DNA of 64,000 bases, from assembly GCF_013149275.1 (NCBI RefSeq), contig NZ_JABGNA010000008.1:248001-312000 (forward strand), given 5' to 3'. The DNA is from Mucilaginibacter sp. SG564 (GTDB lineage Bacteria > Bacteroidota > Bacteroidia > Sphingobacteriales > Sphingobacteriaceae). Of this stretch, positions 34,718 to 42,142 are shown one piece after another. The position numbers and the translations under genes are program-made. The notes beneath the pieces were generated by a model. The model saw only the letters and a list, made by a program, of their open reading frames with translations, did not search any database and was not told the origin of the DNA. The stretch's first letter is position 1, and each line of letters starts with the position of its first letter.

Positions 34718-35311
34718 TTACCTTAAAAATGGAATAGCCGGTTTGTAAACTACTGGCTTACCCTGATAACTCCTGAAAGCGTTAACCACCACAAAACAAG
34801 CATTTGATAAATAAAAAATGGAGGGGACGATCATTGCCGATTCTAATGATCCGATACCCAAAGTCATGTGGATAGGTGTAATGTGAAACACAAACATAAC
34901 TATGAACAGGATATAACCCGCAAATATCAGTAAGCACCAGGATATTTGAAAGTTGAGTATTTTTTTGCCTGTATAATCAATATGCTTTATTTTATCTTTC
35001 TTGAGCATATACAAGGCAAGTGGTACAATAACACCCAACAAAGGGAACGCGAAAAAAGCTAATGCAGATAAATTTAAAAAAGTTAAAAAGCCCCGGTCTT
35101 CCTTTTCGGTCCATTCTATAAGGTCATTCGGGGTAACATTTAAAGCATTGGCCAAGCGTTTCAGCGTATCGCCCCTTGGTTCGGTCTCGCCGTTTTCAAC
35201 CCTTTGTACTGTTCTTAAATTGAGTTGTGATGCGGTAGCTAACTGGTCCTGGCTTAAGCCCAAACGGATACGTAATTCTTTAATCTTTTTGGATAGGTCG
35301 GTTTCTTTCAT
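34718..35311 (-). CDS. XRE-family regulator with a C-terminal membrane domain
   Basis: 197 aa. Residues 7-66 are an HTH_3 domain (IKELRIRLGLSQDQLATASQ, LNLRTVQRVENGETEPRGDT, LKRLANALNV). The C-terminal part has about four hydrophobic helices ('FFAFPLLGVIVPLALYML', 'WCLLIFAGYILFIVMFVF', 'IFYLSNACFVVVNAF') with KIKHIDYTGKKILNFQISW, the DUF4870 pattern. It is a membrane-tethered DNA-binding protein, so it probably senses an envelope signal. Upstream lie a TACCTTTG -7-like box (minus strand, 35341-35334) and an array of TACGGCA repeats. Confidence 0.88.
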   Translation of the reverse strand: MKETDLSKKIKELRIRLGLSQDQLATASQLNLRTVQRVENGETEPRGDTLKRLANALNVTPNDLIEWTEKEDRGFLTFLNLSALAFFAFPLLGVIVPLALYMLKKDKIKHIDYTGKKILNFQISWCLLIFAGYILFIVMFVFHITPIHMTLGIGSLESAMIVPSIFYLSNACFVVVNAFRSYQGKPVVYKPAIPFLR

Positions 35312-35333
35312 TTTTTAATTGTTTGATATGGAG

Positions 35334-35341
35334 CAAAGGTA
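35334..35341 (-). promoter_or_regulatory. Possible -7 box of the XRE regulator gene
   Basis: TACCTTTG on the minus strand, about 23 bp from the ATG, fits TAnnTTTG. No -33 TTG at the usual spacing. The TACGGCA repeats start about 31 bp further upstream. Confidence 0.4.
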
Positions 35342-35371
35342 TTTTACCGGTTTAAATTTCCTTGCGACATG

Positions 35372-35447
35372 CTTACGGCATTTATACGGCATTTGCGCCA
35401 AAACTGCTCCGGTATCTTCATTTTCTTACGGCAATTGTACGGCAATT
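35372..35447. promoter_or_regulatory. Operator-like array: two pairs of TACGGCA(A/T)TT direct repeats
   Basis: Pair 1 at 35372-35394 and pair 2 at 35425-35447 share the 23-bp pattern CTTACGGCAwTTnTACGGCA with wTT. Inside each pair the word repeats with an 11-bp period, and the two pairs are 53 bp apart (about five helical turns). The array lies between the divergent XRE gene and the lipoprotein gene. Confidence 0.6.
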
Positions 35448-35594
35448 ATGTCTGCACGCATATTTGTTGAATACATACCGGCCCCATTTATCGACTGGTT
35501 TTGCTAACCGCCTATAAATCAGTTTGTAAATATCATGACACTTTCTTGAACCTTTTGATAATTAATTTGTCATAACTTATATCGATATTTATAA

Positions 35595-36089
35595 ATGGCC
35601 ATAAAAATAAAACTTTGCCTGCTTGTGGCAGGTATGATGGCTGCCTCATGTTCAGGCAACCACAGTAATAACACAGATACCCTTGGTACCGCTGGTAAAA
35701 AAGATACGGCATTAGCCAACGCGGCCGACGCGCCGGTTGTAAATATGCAGTATTGCTTTTATCATACCGATGGTACCGCCGCCCAGGATACCACCACAGT
35801 TAATATACTGATCAATGGTGATCAGGTAACCGGGAAAATGAACTGGGTCCCGAAGGAAAAAGACGCGCGTAAGGGAACTATCAGCGGTAAGCTTAACGGC
35901 AACGCTATTAAAGCGCTATGGACATTTAGCCAGGAGGGTTCAAAAGATACCATGAGTGTTGAATTTCAGTTAAGAGGCAATGCCCTTGCCCAGAAGCCCT
36001 ATAGTTATGATGCCAAAACCGGCAGACAGCAAACCAATACAAAAGCCGATTACAGCGTAATTTACAACATGAAAAATTGTACTAATTAA
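35595..36089 (+). CDS. Hypothetical lipoprotein
   Basis: 164 aa. Lipobox near residues 16-19 (MAASC), mature part beginning SGNHSNNTDTLG. Beta-rich remainder: VNMQYCFYHTDG, TTTVNILINGDQVTGKMNWV, GTISGKLNGNAIKALWTF, SVEFQLRGNAL. This is a lipocalin- or META-like 'T-x-T-G-x-L-x-G-N-x-I' pattern found in many small Bacteroidota lipoproteins without known function. Divergent from the XRE regulator, sharing the repeat array. Confidence 0.75.
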   Translation: MAIKIKLCLLVAGMMAASCSGNHSNNTDTLGTAGKKDTALANAADAPVVNMQYCFYHTDGTAAQDTTTVNILINGDQVTGKMNWVPKEKDARKGTISGKLNGNAIKALWTFSQEGSKDTMSVEFQLRGNALAQKPYSYDAKTGRQQTNTKADYSVIYNMKNCTN

Positions 36090-36120
36090 GCCGAATAATT
36101 ACATTAGCTTAAAAATAATA

Positions 36121-36318
36121 ATGAAGAAAAGAGAAACCAGTATACTATACCTTGTATTAGGCTTGTACACGCTGATGATCAGCTGGTATTATAATCATTC
36201 GCTGATATTGCTGTTGATACACTATTTGTTTTGGCCGGTTTACCTGATTTATGAATTACTAATTGGCCACCTGGCCAATGGTATGTGGAAAACCATCCCG
36301 CTTTCGTATTTTAATTAA
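36121..36318 (+). CDS. Small membrane protein
   Basis: 65 aa, two hydrophobic stretches (SILYLVLGLYTLMISWYY and LILLLIHYLFWPVYLIYELL) and a short polar end. No family recognised. It starts 31 bp after the lipoprotein stop and is probably co-transcribed with it, since a terminator follows. Confidence 0.6.
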   Translation: MKKRETSILYLVLGLYTLMISWYYNHSLILLLIHYLFWPVYLIYELLIGHLANGMWKTIPLSYFN

Positions 36319-36347
36319 AAACGGGTATTTTTTGATATTGTTTATGT

Positions 36348-36372
36348 AAACCGGCCTATAGCCGGTTTTTTT
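36348..36372 (+). terminator. Terminator of the lipoprotein/small membrane protein unit
   Basis: Stem AAACCGGC / GCCGGTTT, 5-nt loop, then TTTT. Confidence 0.85.
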
Positions 36373-36400
36373 GTATCTCAGGGCTTCATTGTGGGATATA

Positions 36401-36432
36401 AAAAAAGAGCGGCATTAATTGCCGCCCCTTTT
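36401..36432 (-). terminator. Terminator of the YbjQ gene
   Basis: The stem GCGGC / GCCGC with A/T flanks pairs AAAAGGGGCGGC with GCCGCTCTTTT on the minus strand, and T residues follow. It is 22 bp past the stop. Confidence 0.65.
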
Positions 36433-36454
36433 CTGAACAAAACATATCATAGTT

Positions 36455-36784
36455 TTACACTTTTTCAACCACAACGGCAGTGCCGTAGGCCAGTACTTCG
36501 GTAATGCCCTGCATTACTTCATTGGCATCATAACGCATATTGATAATGCCGTTGGCGCCTAAGGCTTGTGCGTGTTGTACCAGAAGCTGGAAAGCTTCTT
36601 CGCGGGCATTTTCGCAAAGCTCTACATAAATGGAAAGCCTGCCGCCAAAAAGCGATTGAAAGCCACCTGCAATATTGCCTAAAGCGCTACGGCTGCGTAC
36701 GGTAATGCCACGAACAACACCTAAATGTTTGGTGACGCGATAACCCTCTAAAGAGGTACTGGTAGTAATAAGTGAAGTATCCAT
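36455..36784 (-). CDS. YbjQ/UPF0145-family protein
   Basis: 109 aa. ITTSTSLEGYRVTKHLGVVR, GITVRSRSALGNIAGGFQSL and the end GANGIINMRYDANEV..VLAYGTAVVVE are the standard landmarks of the UPF0145/YbjQ heavy-metal-binding-like fold, which forms pentamers. Function unclear. Single gene. Confidence 0.92.
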   Translation of the reverse strand: MDTSLITTSTSLEGYRVTKHLGVVRGITVRSRSALGNIAGGFQSLFGGRLSIYVELCENAREEAFQLLVQHAQALGANGIINMRYDANEVMQGITEVLAYGTAVVVEKV

Positions 36785-36927
36785 TGTTTTTTAATTTTTG
36801 GTAATGATGTTTAGGTGAACCATTTAATAGGTTGCTATGTTTTACGATTAGATAAAACACAACCTGCATAATTACAAATAATCCTCTTTTTATTTTACCA
36901 GGCGCCCAGGGCTAAAACATTATATGT

Positions 36928-37209
36928 TTACCGGTAGGTGCACAGGTATGAACTTTGTACTTCAGTTTTAACCTTGAATACGGTATTTGCGTTTACCTCA
37001 AACTTTTGTCCGGCGGTAAAGGTTTGCCAGGCAGTTTCACCGGGTAATAAAGCTTCTAACTGGCCTTCTATAACGGTCATGGTTTCATGGCTTGATGTGC
37101 CAAACTCGTATTCGCCTTTTTCAATAACACCAATAGTACTCCTGCCATGTTCGGTTGTATAAGCCAGTGATTTAACCGCGCCTTCAAAATATTCATTAAC
37201 GTTGATCAT
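36928..37209 (-). CDS. ppnP: Pyrimidine/purine nucleoside phosphorylase
   Basis: 93 aa cupin. VNEYFEGAVKSLAYTTEHGR, STIGVIEKGEYEFGTSSHE, TMTVIEGQLEALLPGE and the SSYLCTYR end match PpnP (YaiE, DUF1255) of E. coli over its full length. It phosphorolyses nucleosides to the base and ribose-1-phosphate in the cytoplasm. Single gene; a 167-bp gap separates it from a divergent lipoprotein gene. Confidence 0.92.
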   Translation of the reverse strand: MINVNEYFEGAVKSLAYTTEHGRSTIGVIEKGEYEFGTSSHETMTVIEGQLEALLPGETAWQTFTAGQKFEVNANTVFKVKTEVQSSYLCTYR

Positions 37210-37376
37210 ACTTAAAAAATTTAGGTCCTAATATGCTTAATTAAAATCAATTGTTTGATGATTTACAAACTTCAATTATATTGCCCACCCGGCGCCGAAT
37301 GTTAAAATATGTGAAAAAAGCAACTTCGGTTGTAATTATTACTTCTTAAAAAGCGTTATTTGCATAAAATTTATAT

Positions 37377-37937
37377 ATGAAGAAAACTCAACTTATAATG
37401 CTGTTACTTTTATCAGCTATATGTATTCAAAGCTGTAAAAAGGACGTAACTACTTCTGCTTCTACAACTTCCGATAAAATACTGTCTGCTAGTATTAACA
37501 GTGTTGCGTGGAATCCGGATACGGTAAGCGCTGCTATAACTTATAATGCTGCCACTAAAACCAAGACTTTTTCTGTTGTTGGTATTGCTTTACAGAAAAA
37601 AGTAAGCATCAGCGTAGCTGTACCCAACAGCACAAATACCGCTGGTTTTCCATTCGCGACCTTTAAAGTTGATTCTGTTAACAACAAAGTTCAACTTGCT
37701 TATTATACTCAGACTGTAGTTAATGGCCCTTTTACCCAGATAGGTACCGTGGAGCCGGGATCGGGATCTGTTACTACAACCGCCATTGATTCGGTTAAAA
37801 AAGTGATAACAGGTACTTATTCATTTACATCTAAACAGGTTAATTATGATGGTAGTGGTAATATTATATCAATCAATATTCAACAAATACTATCAGGATC
37901 ATTTACCAACTTGCCTTATACTTTTGTAACCAACTAA
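37377..37937 (+). CDS. Hypothetical lipoprotein (DUF6252-like)
   Basis: 186 aa. Lipobox ending at Cys20 (ICIQSC) followed by KKD. The mature part is a beta-sandwich-like sequence: ILSASINSVAWNPDTVSAAI, KTFSVVGIALQKKVSISVAV, VKKVITGTYSFTSKQVNYD, ILSGSFTNLPY. The 'A-x-I-N-x-x-x-W' strand and 'I-x-G-x-F-x-N-L-P' ending recall DUF6252. Role unknown. Confidence 0.72.
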   Translation: MKKTQLIMLLLLSAICIQSCKKDVTTSASTTSDKILSASINSVAWNPDTVSAAITYNAATKTKTFSVVGIALQKKVSISVAVPNSTNTAGFPFATFKVDSVNNKVQLAYYTQTVVNGPFTQIGTVEPGSGSVTTTAIDSVKKVITGTYSFTSKQVNYDGSGNIISINIQQILSGSFTNLPYTFVTN

Positions 37938-38019
37938 GGTGGTTTTTCATCTCATATTTAAGTTAAATCAGAAAATATATCCGGGGGTGTCAATTAGTCG
38001 ATAGGCGCCTTACATATTT

Positions 38020-38056
38020 AAAAAGCCCGCTGTGAATTTTTCACAGCGGGCTTTTT
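38020..38056. terminator. Bidirectional terminator between convergent genes
   Basis: A perfect 16-bp stem AAAAAGCCCGCTGTGA / TCACAGCGGGCTTTTT with a 5-nt loop. It serves the lipoprotein gene (plus strand) and the Pro/Thr-repeat gene (minus strand). Confidence 0.9.
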
Positions 38057-38079
38057 GTTTTATAACGATCAAAACCAAA

Positions 38080-38478
38080 TTACTGACCCGGACGCGTTGG
38101 CGTTGATGGGCTTGGGTTATTTGGCGTTGGACTTGGTGTTGACGGACTTGGCGTAGGCGAAGGCGTTGGATTAGGATTGGGTGTTGGTGTTGGACTTGGT
38201 GTTGACGGGCTTGGTGTTGGCATAGGTGTAGGACTCGGATTGGTTGGATCCGTTGGAGTAGGCGTAGGGGTTGGTGCAGGTGTAGGCGCCGGAGTTGGCG
38301 TTTTCGGTTCTTTTTTCTTCTTCTTTTTATCCGGAATGGTATCTGTAACCATCGTGATTGCCTTTATATTTGATCCCTTAACTTTTTGCAGGTTATCAGC
38401 CTTGTGATTACCGGCAAACACCACAGAAGCCGCGAAGGTAAGCGCTACGGCTGCTGCTGTTATCCTTGAATTTTTCAT
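38080..38478 (-). CDS. Exported Pro/Thr/Ser-repeat protein
   Basis: 132 aa. Signal peptide (AAAVALTFAASVVFA-G), a short mature head (NHKADNLQKVKGSNIKAITM) with a KKKKKKE patch at about 50-57, then about 75 residues of Pro-x repeats (PTPAPTP, PSPSTPSP, PTPNPNP) and a TRPGQ end. No globular domain. The GGTGTTGG-type coding repeats make the length prone to slippage. It could be a wall- or polysaccharide-interacting linker, a glycosylation substrate, or a structural peptide. The start is well placed behind a 209-bp gap. Confidence 0.75.
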   Translation of the reverse strand: MKNSRITAAAVALTFAASVVFAGNHKADNLQKVKGSNIKAITMVTDTIPDKKKKKKEPKTPTPAPTPAPTPTPTPTDPTNPSPTPMPTPSPSTPSPTPTPNPNPTPSPTPSPSTPSPTPNNPSPSTPTRPGQ

Positions 38479-38687
38479 AGTTTTTTCTTTAAATGATTTA
38501 AAAATTAACTAATATGATAACATGCGCAACCGGGAATGGTTTTAATTAATTGAAAATTATTTATGCATTGTATTGATAATTAGATTTTTATCACCAAATA
38601 AATATGATGTAAGATTGCTTTTCAAAAACGAATCCTCGCTTTTTATAAATCCAAACAAATACCCTTGTATGAGTATTTAGCTAGGGT

Positions 38688-39623
38688 ATGGCATCATCAA
38701 AAAAATCAATTTACAGTGCGCTTGCGGCCAATTTGCTTATTGCGGTTACCAAATTTGCGGCGGGTGCCATAAGTAACAGCGCCGCCATGCTTTCTGAAGG
38801 CGTACACTCGCTTGTTGATACAGCAAACCAACTGCTGCTTTTACTGGGTTTGTACCGGAGCAAAAAGAAACCCGATACTAGGCATCCCTTTGGTTATGGC
38901 AAGGAATTGTATTTTTATTCGTTCATCGTATCTATACTCATTTTTGGCCTGGGTGGCGGTGTTTCCATTTACCAGGGTATCAACCACATCATCACTCCCG
39001 ATGTGCCGGGTAACCCTATGTGGAGTTATATTGTACTTTGCTCATCGGTTTTGTTTGAGGGTACATCGTTTGTGATATCGGCAAAGGAGTTTAATAAATT
39101 GCGGGGCGATCAAACCTGGTGGCAGGCTATCACCAATAGTAAGGATCCATCAACTTTCCTGGTGCTTTTTGAAGATGGGGCCGCGGTTATCGGCTTGTTT
39201 ATCGTGATGATCTGTTTATTCATCGGGCACCGCTATCACCTCGATTATTTGGATGGTGTAGCCTCCTTACTGGTGGGTTTGTTATTGGTTGGCGTATCTG
39301 TTATACTGGCACGGGAAAGCCGCAGTTTGCTGATGGGCGAGGGGATAAGCCAACAAACCAAGGCCCGCATCACCGAAATTGTGGAGCATGATGACGATGT
39401 ATTAAAGTTGATGCATATCCTGTCAACTTATCAGTCGCCAAGCGAAATATTGCTGATGCTCATCATCGCTTTTAAACCCGATCTGGATACCGCACAGATC
39501 AATGAAGCCATTTCACGAATCCGCAACCGGGTAAAGGATGAGTACGGTTTGATCCATTTTGTGATCATCCAGCCGGATATTTACCTGGATAAAATAAGCC
39601 CGGATGTGCAAACGTATATTTAA
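38688..39623 (+). CDS. Cation diffusion facilitator family transporter
   Basis: 311 aa, six membrane helices in the usual CDF layout. The metal site in TM2 is LSEGVHSLVDTANQ (His-x3-Asp); HPFGYGKELYFYSF lies before TM3, and a long 'KDPSTFLVLFEDGAAVIGL' segment replaces the usual short H-x3-D site in TM5. Residues 230-311 are the cytoplasmic ZT-dimer domain (KARITEIVEHDDDVLKLMH). It exchanges Zn2+, Fe2+ or Mn2+ for protons. It is the variant without the usual His-rich loop. Confidence 0.9.
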   Translation: MASSKKSIYSALAANLLIAVTKFAAGAISNSAAMLSEGVHSLVDTANQLLLLLGLYRSKKKPDTRHPFGYGKELYFYSFIVSILIFGLGGGVSIYQGINHIITPDVPGNPMWSYIVLCSSVLFEGTSFVISAKEFNKLRGDQTWWQAITNSKDPSTFLVLFEDGAAVIGLFIVMICLFIGHRYHLDYLDGVASLLVGLLLVGVSVILARESRSLLMGEGISQQTKARITEIVEHDDDVLKLMHILSTYQSPSEILLMLIIAFKPDLDTAQINEAISRIRNRVKDEYGLIHFVIIQPDIYLDKISPDVQTYI

Positions 39624-39827
39624 GGTTTGTAAACAAACCACATACAAAGCATAATTCCGCATTCCGGAAACCGGGAAAGTTCAGATAAGGTGTCCTGAAT
39701 AATTGAATTGTGCCAATTTCGCTCAATCAAATGATAAATACCTGAAATTTTAAGGTGTGAACGATCTGTACTTTTATAAACCATTATAAACGTGCCTGAT
39801 TGTTAAACAAAATATCCCCTCAGTAAA

Positions 39828-41624
39828 ATGATGAAACGTACTTTACTTTCTTTATTATTATTCTTTTCCATTTGTACTGTTAACGCTCAACAAGTATCAA
39901 ATGATAGCGAAAAAGTTAAATGGTTTACCGATGCCCGTTTCGGGATGTTTATTCACTGGGGATTGTACAGCGCGGCCGAAGGGATATGGAAAGGCGAGCG
40001 CCTCAGAAACGGAAATAACTATGCAGAGTGGATCCGCTACCGTAACCGCATATCCGAAGAGGAATATGTGCAACTGGCCAAACGCTTTGATTGGGATAAG
40101 ATAAACCCCGAACAGTGGGTATTACAGGCCAAAAAAGCAGGAATGAAATATATCCTCATCACCGCCAAACACCATGATGGTATAGCGATATGGAACTCCA
40201 AAGTAAGCGACAACAATTTAAGTAAATTGAGTGGTACCAACCGCGACGTATTGAAAGAACTGGCCGCCGCCTGCAAAAAACACGGCATGAAGCTGGGCTT
40301 TTATTATTCGCACTGGTTGGATTGGGAACACCCTGACGGCTGGGATCATAACCAGGAAATAACCGGCCGCGTTACCGACGAACAATACAATAAATACTGG
40401 CAGGGCAAGGTTTTGCCTCAACTGCGCGAACTGCTTACCAACTATGGCGACATTGCCATGATCTGGTTTGATATGTGGGTTGATTATAAAACCACCATTG
40501 TAAAAAAAGAACAGCTTGACCAGGTTATTAAACTGATACACGAGCTGCAACCGGCCTGTCTCATCAATTCAAGGTTGGGTTTTCCGGCAAGTTACCCGGG
40601 TATTAGTTTCGAAACCATGGGCGATAACCAGCTGGGCGCCGCTTACACCGATCATCCGTGGGAAACATCGGGCACCATTGCCAACTCATGGGGATATAAC
40701 GCGCTGGAGAATGAATATAAATCTACCAGTCAGTTACTGCAATCGTTAATAGGTAACGTAAGCCTTAACGGTGGATTTACCTTAAACATCGGTCCGCGGG
40801 CAAATGGCGATGTGCCTTACGAAGACAAAACCCGGTTGGATGATATGGGCGCCTGGCTATCCAAAAACGGTGAATCGATTTATGGCTGCACCGGGCTTCA
40901 GTTACGCCCAGATCAGCACGACTGGGGACGGATAACCACAAAGAAACTGGATGGCAAACAGATGGTTTACCTGCAGGTGTACAACTGGCCGCTGGACAAA
41001 GTATTACGATTAACCGGCATCCTGTCGAAACCCGAAAAAGCCGAGCTGATAACCGATGCCGGTAAGGTTGCCCTAAACTTTACGCAATCGGGCCCGTATA
41101 CCCATATCCAATTGCCGGATGCTGCCGGGGATCATTTTGTATCGGTGATCGCGCTGCAATATGCGCAACCACTTGCGTTGGATGAAAAGACGGTAGCCGA
41201 ATCAACATTCGGAGGATTAGCGCTGACCGGTGATAATCTATCAGAAAAAACATCAGCCTACAAAAAAAAAGCGTTTGATGGCGTACGCCCCTCGCACCTG
41301 ATCATTAACAATGATGGCTTGCTGACCTGGCAGGTTTATGTACCCGCTGCCGGAGCTTATAACGCCGATATATCCTACCATAACAATTCAAAAACAGCCA
41401 CGCCGGTAAAAATTACCGCCGGTGATCAAAACCTGTCGGCATCATTAAAACCAACAGGAAAAGTGGTGGTAGAACCGCATGACAGTTATACCGATGAGTT
41501 TGTGAACGATAGGGTAGGCACGTTCAATTTCCCCAAAGAAGGTTTTTACAAGATCACTTTAAAAGCCGATTCAAAAGAACAGGCTGAATTATGGCTGAAC
41601 AGGATCTGGATAAATAACAAGTAA
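39828..41624 (+). CDS. Exported alpha-L-fucosidase, GH29
   Basis: 598 aa. Signal peptide at 1-20 (CTVNAQ). The catalytic barrel opens with WFTDARFGMFIHWGLYS, contains AKKAGMKYILITAKHHDG and the nucleophile Asp215 in MIWFDMW, and ends with LQSLIGNVSLNGGFTLNIGP. A C-terminal beta-sandwich follows (about 350-598), probably including an accessory domain. It releases alpha-L-fucose from glycans in the periplasm or outside. No SusCD pair, sulfatase or fucose operon is adjacent, so it is a stand-alone enzyme. Confidence 0.93.
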   Translation: MMKRTLLSLLLFFSICTVNAQQVSNDSEKVKWFTDARFGMFIHWGLYSAAEGIWKGERLRNGNNYAEWIRYRNRISEEEYVQLAKRFDWDKINPEQWVLQAKKAGMKYILITAKHHDGIAIWNSKVSDNNLSKLSGTNRDVLKELAAACKKHGMKLGFYYSHWLDWEHPDGWDHNQEITGRVTDEQYNKYWQGKVLPQLRELLTNYGDIAMIWFDMWVDYKTTIVKKEQLDQVIKLIHELQPACLINSRLGFPASYPGISFETMGDNQLGAAYTDHPWETSGTIANSWGYNALENEYKSTSQLLQSLIGNVSLNGGFTLNIGPRANGDVPYEDKTRLDDMGAWLSKNGESIYGCTGLQLRPDQHDWGRITTKKLDGKQMVYLQVYNWPLDKVLRLTGILSKPEKAELITDAGKVALNFTQSGPYTHIQLPDAAGDHFVSVIALQYAQPLALDEKTVAESTFGGLALTGDNLSEKTSAYKKKAFDGVRPSHLIINNDGLLTWQVYVPAAGAYNADISYHNNSKTATPVKITAGDQNLSASLKPTGKVVVEPHDSYTDEFVNDRVGTFNFPKEGFYKITLKADSKEQAELWLNRIWINNK

Positions 41625-41625
41625 A

Positions 41626-41688
41626 AGAGACACATGTGATGTGTCTCTATAAAAAATAAACGTAGAGACGTATCACATGCGTCTCTCT
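41626..41688 (+). repeat. Two adjacent GTCTCT hairpins after the fucosidase gene
   Basis: Hairpin 1 at 41626-41648: AGAGACACAT / ATGTGTCTCT around GTG, 2 bp after the stop. Hairpin 2 at 41663-41688: GAGACG / CGTCTC with flanking pairs. The GTAGAGACG..CGTCTCT type is a common dispersed element in Bacteroidota. Hairpin 1 lacks a U tract but may define the mRNA end. Confidence 0.65.
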
Positions 41689-41696
41689 AAATGGCC

Positions 41697-41908
41697 TGTC
41701 ACCCTGAGCTTGTCGAAGGGGCACGCGCAGCGGCCCAACCCGCCATGCTTCGACGGAGCTGAGCATCACAGCCATCAAAAGAGCCAGGGCCTTGTGCGAT
41801 TCCTTCCCTCGGGAAGGGGAGGAAGGGGTTTGTTCGCCTTGTATGCGGCATAAACCCCTCCCTGTTACTACACAATCCTTACACCCCCCTCCCGTGGGGA
41901 GGGAATTA
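41697..41908. repeat. Dispersed composite palindromic intergenic repeat, copy 2
   Basis: CTGTCACCCTGAGCTTGTCG..GCTTCGACGGAGCTGAGCAT (inverted-repeat half), then TTGTGCGATTCCTTCCCTCG, GGAAGGGGAGGAAGGGGTTT, AAACCCCTCCCTG and CCCGTGGGGAGGGAA. Same order and near-identical core as the copy at 13136-13335. The rest of the 518-bp gap 41625-42142 has no gene; 41909-42142 is AT-rich upstream DNA of the next gene. Confidence 0.88.
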
Positions 41909-42142
41909 AAGATGAATGCTTAATCAGAAGCTTTTTGCTTTTATCATAGAGCTCAGCATAACAGTTTTTTCGGCTATGTTATTGCTAATCTAATGTCATT
42001 AAATGAATGTTATTTTAATATTAAGCAATTGTTAGTCTGATTTTTTTTATTTTCCGCTTTTTAAAAGTTCCCGGTATATATACAGATCGATCATAATACC
42101 CCGTCGACCTGATGCCGGAGAAACTAAAAGCAATGTGTTTTC

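Noticed and set aside
35319..35507. 62-codon plus-strand frame in the XRE/lipoprotein gap
   Set aside because: It runs through the TACGGCA array and a probable promoter; the translation has no domain character.
38080..38478. Toxin or adhesin call for the Pro/Thr-repeat protein
   Set aside because: There is no catalytic or binding domain; the repeats alone do not support a function.
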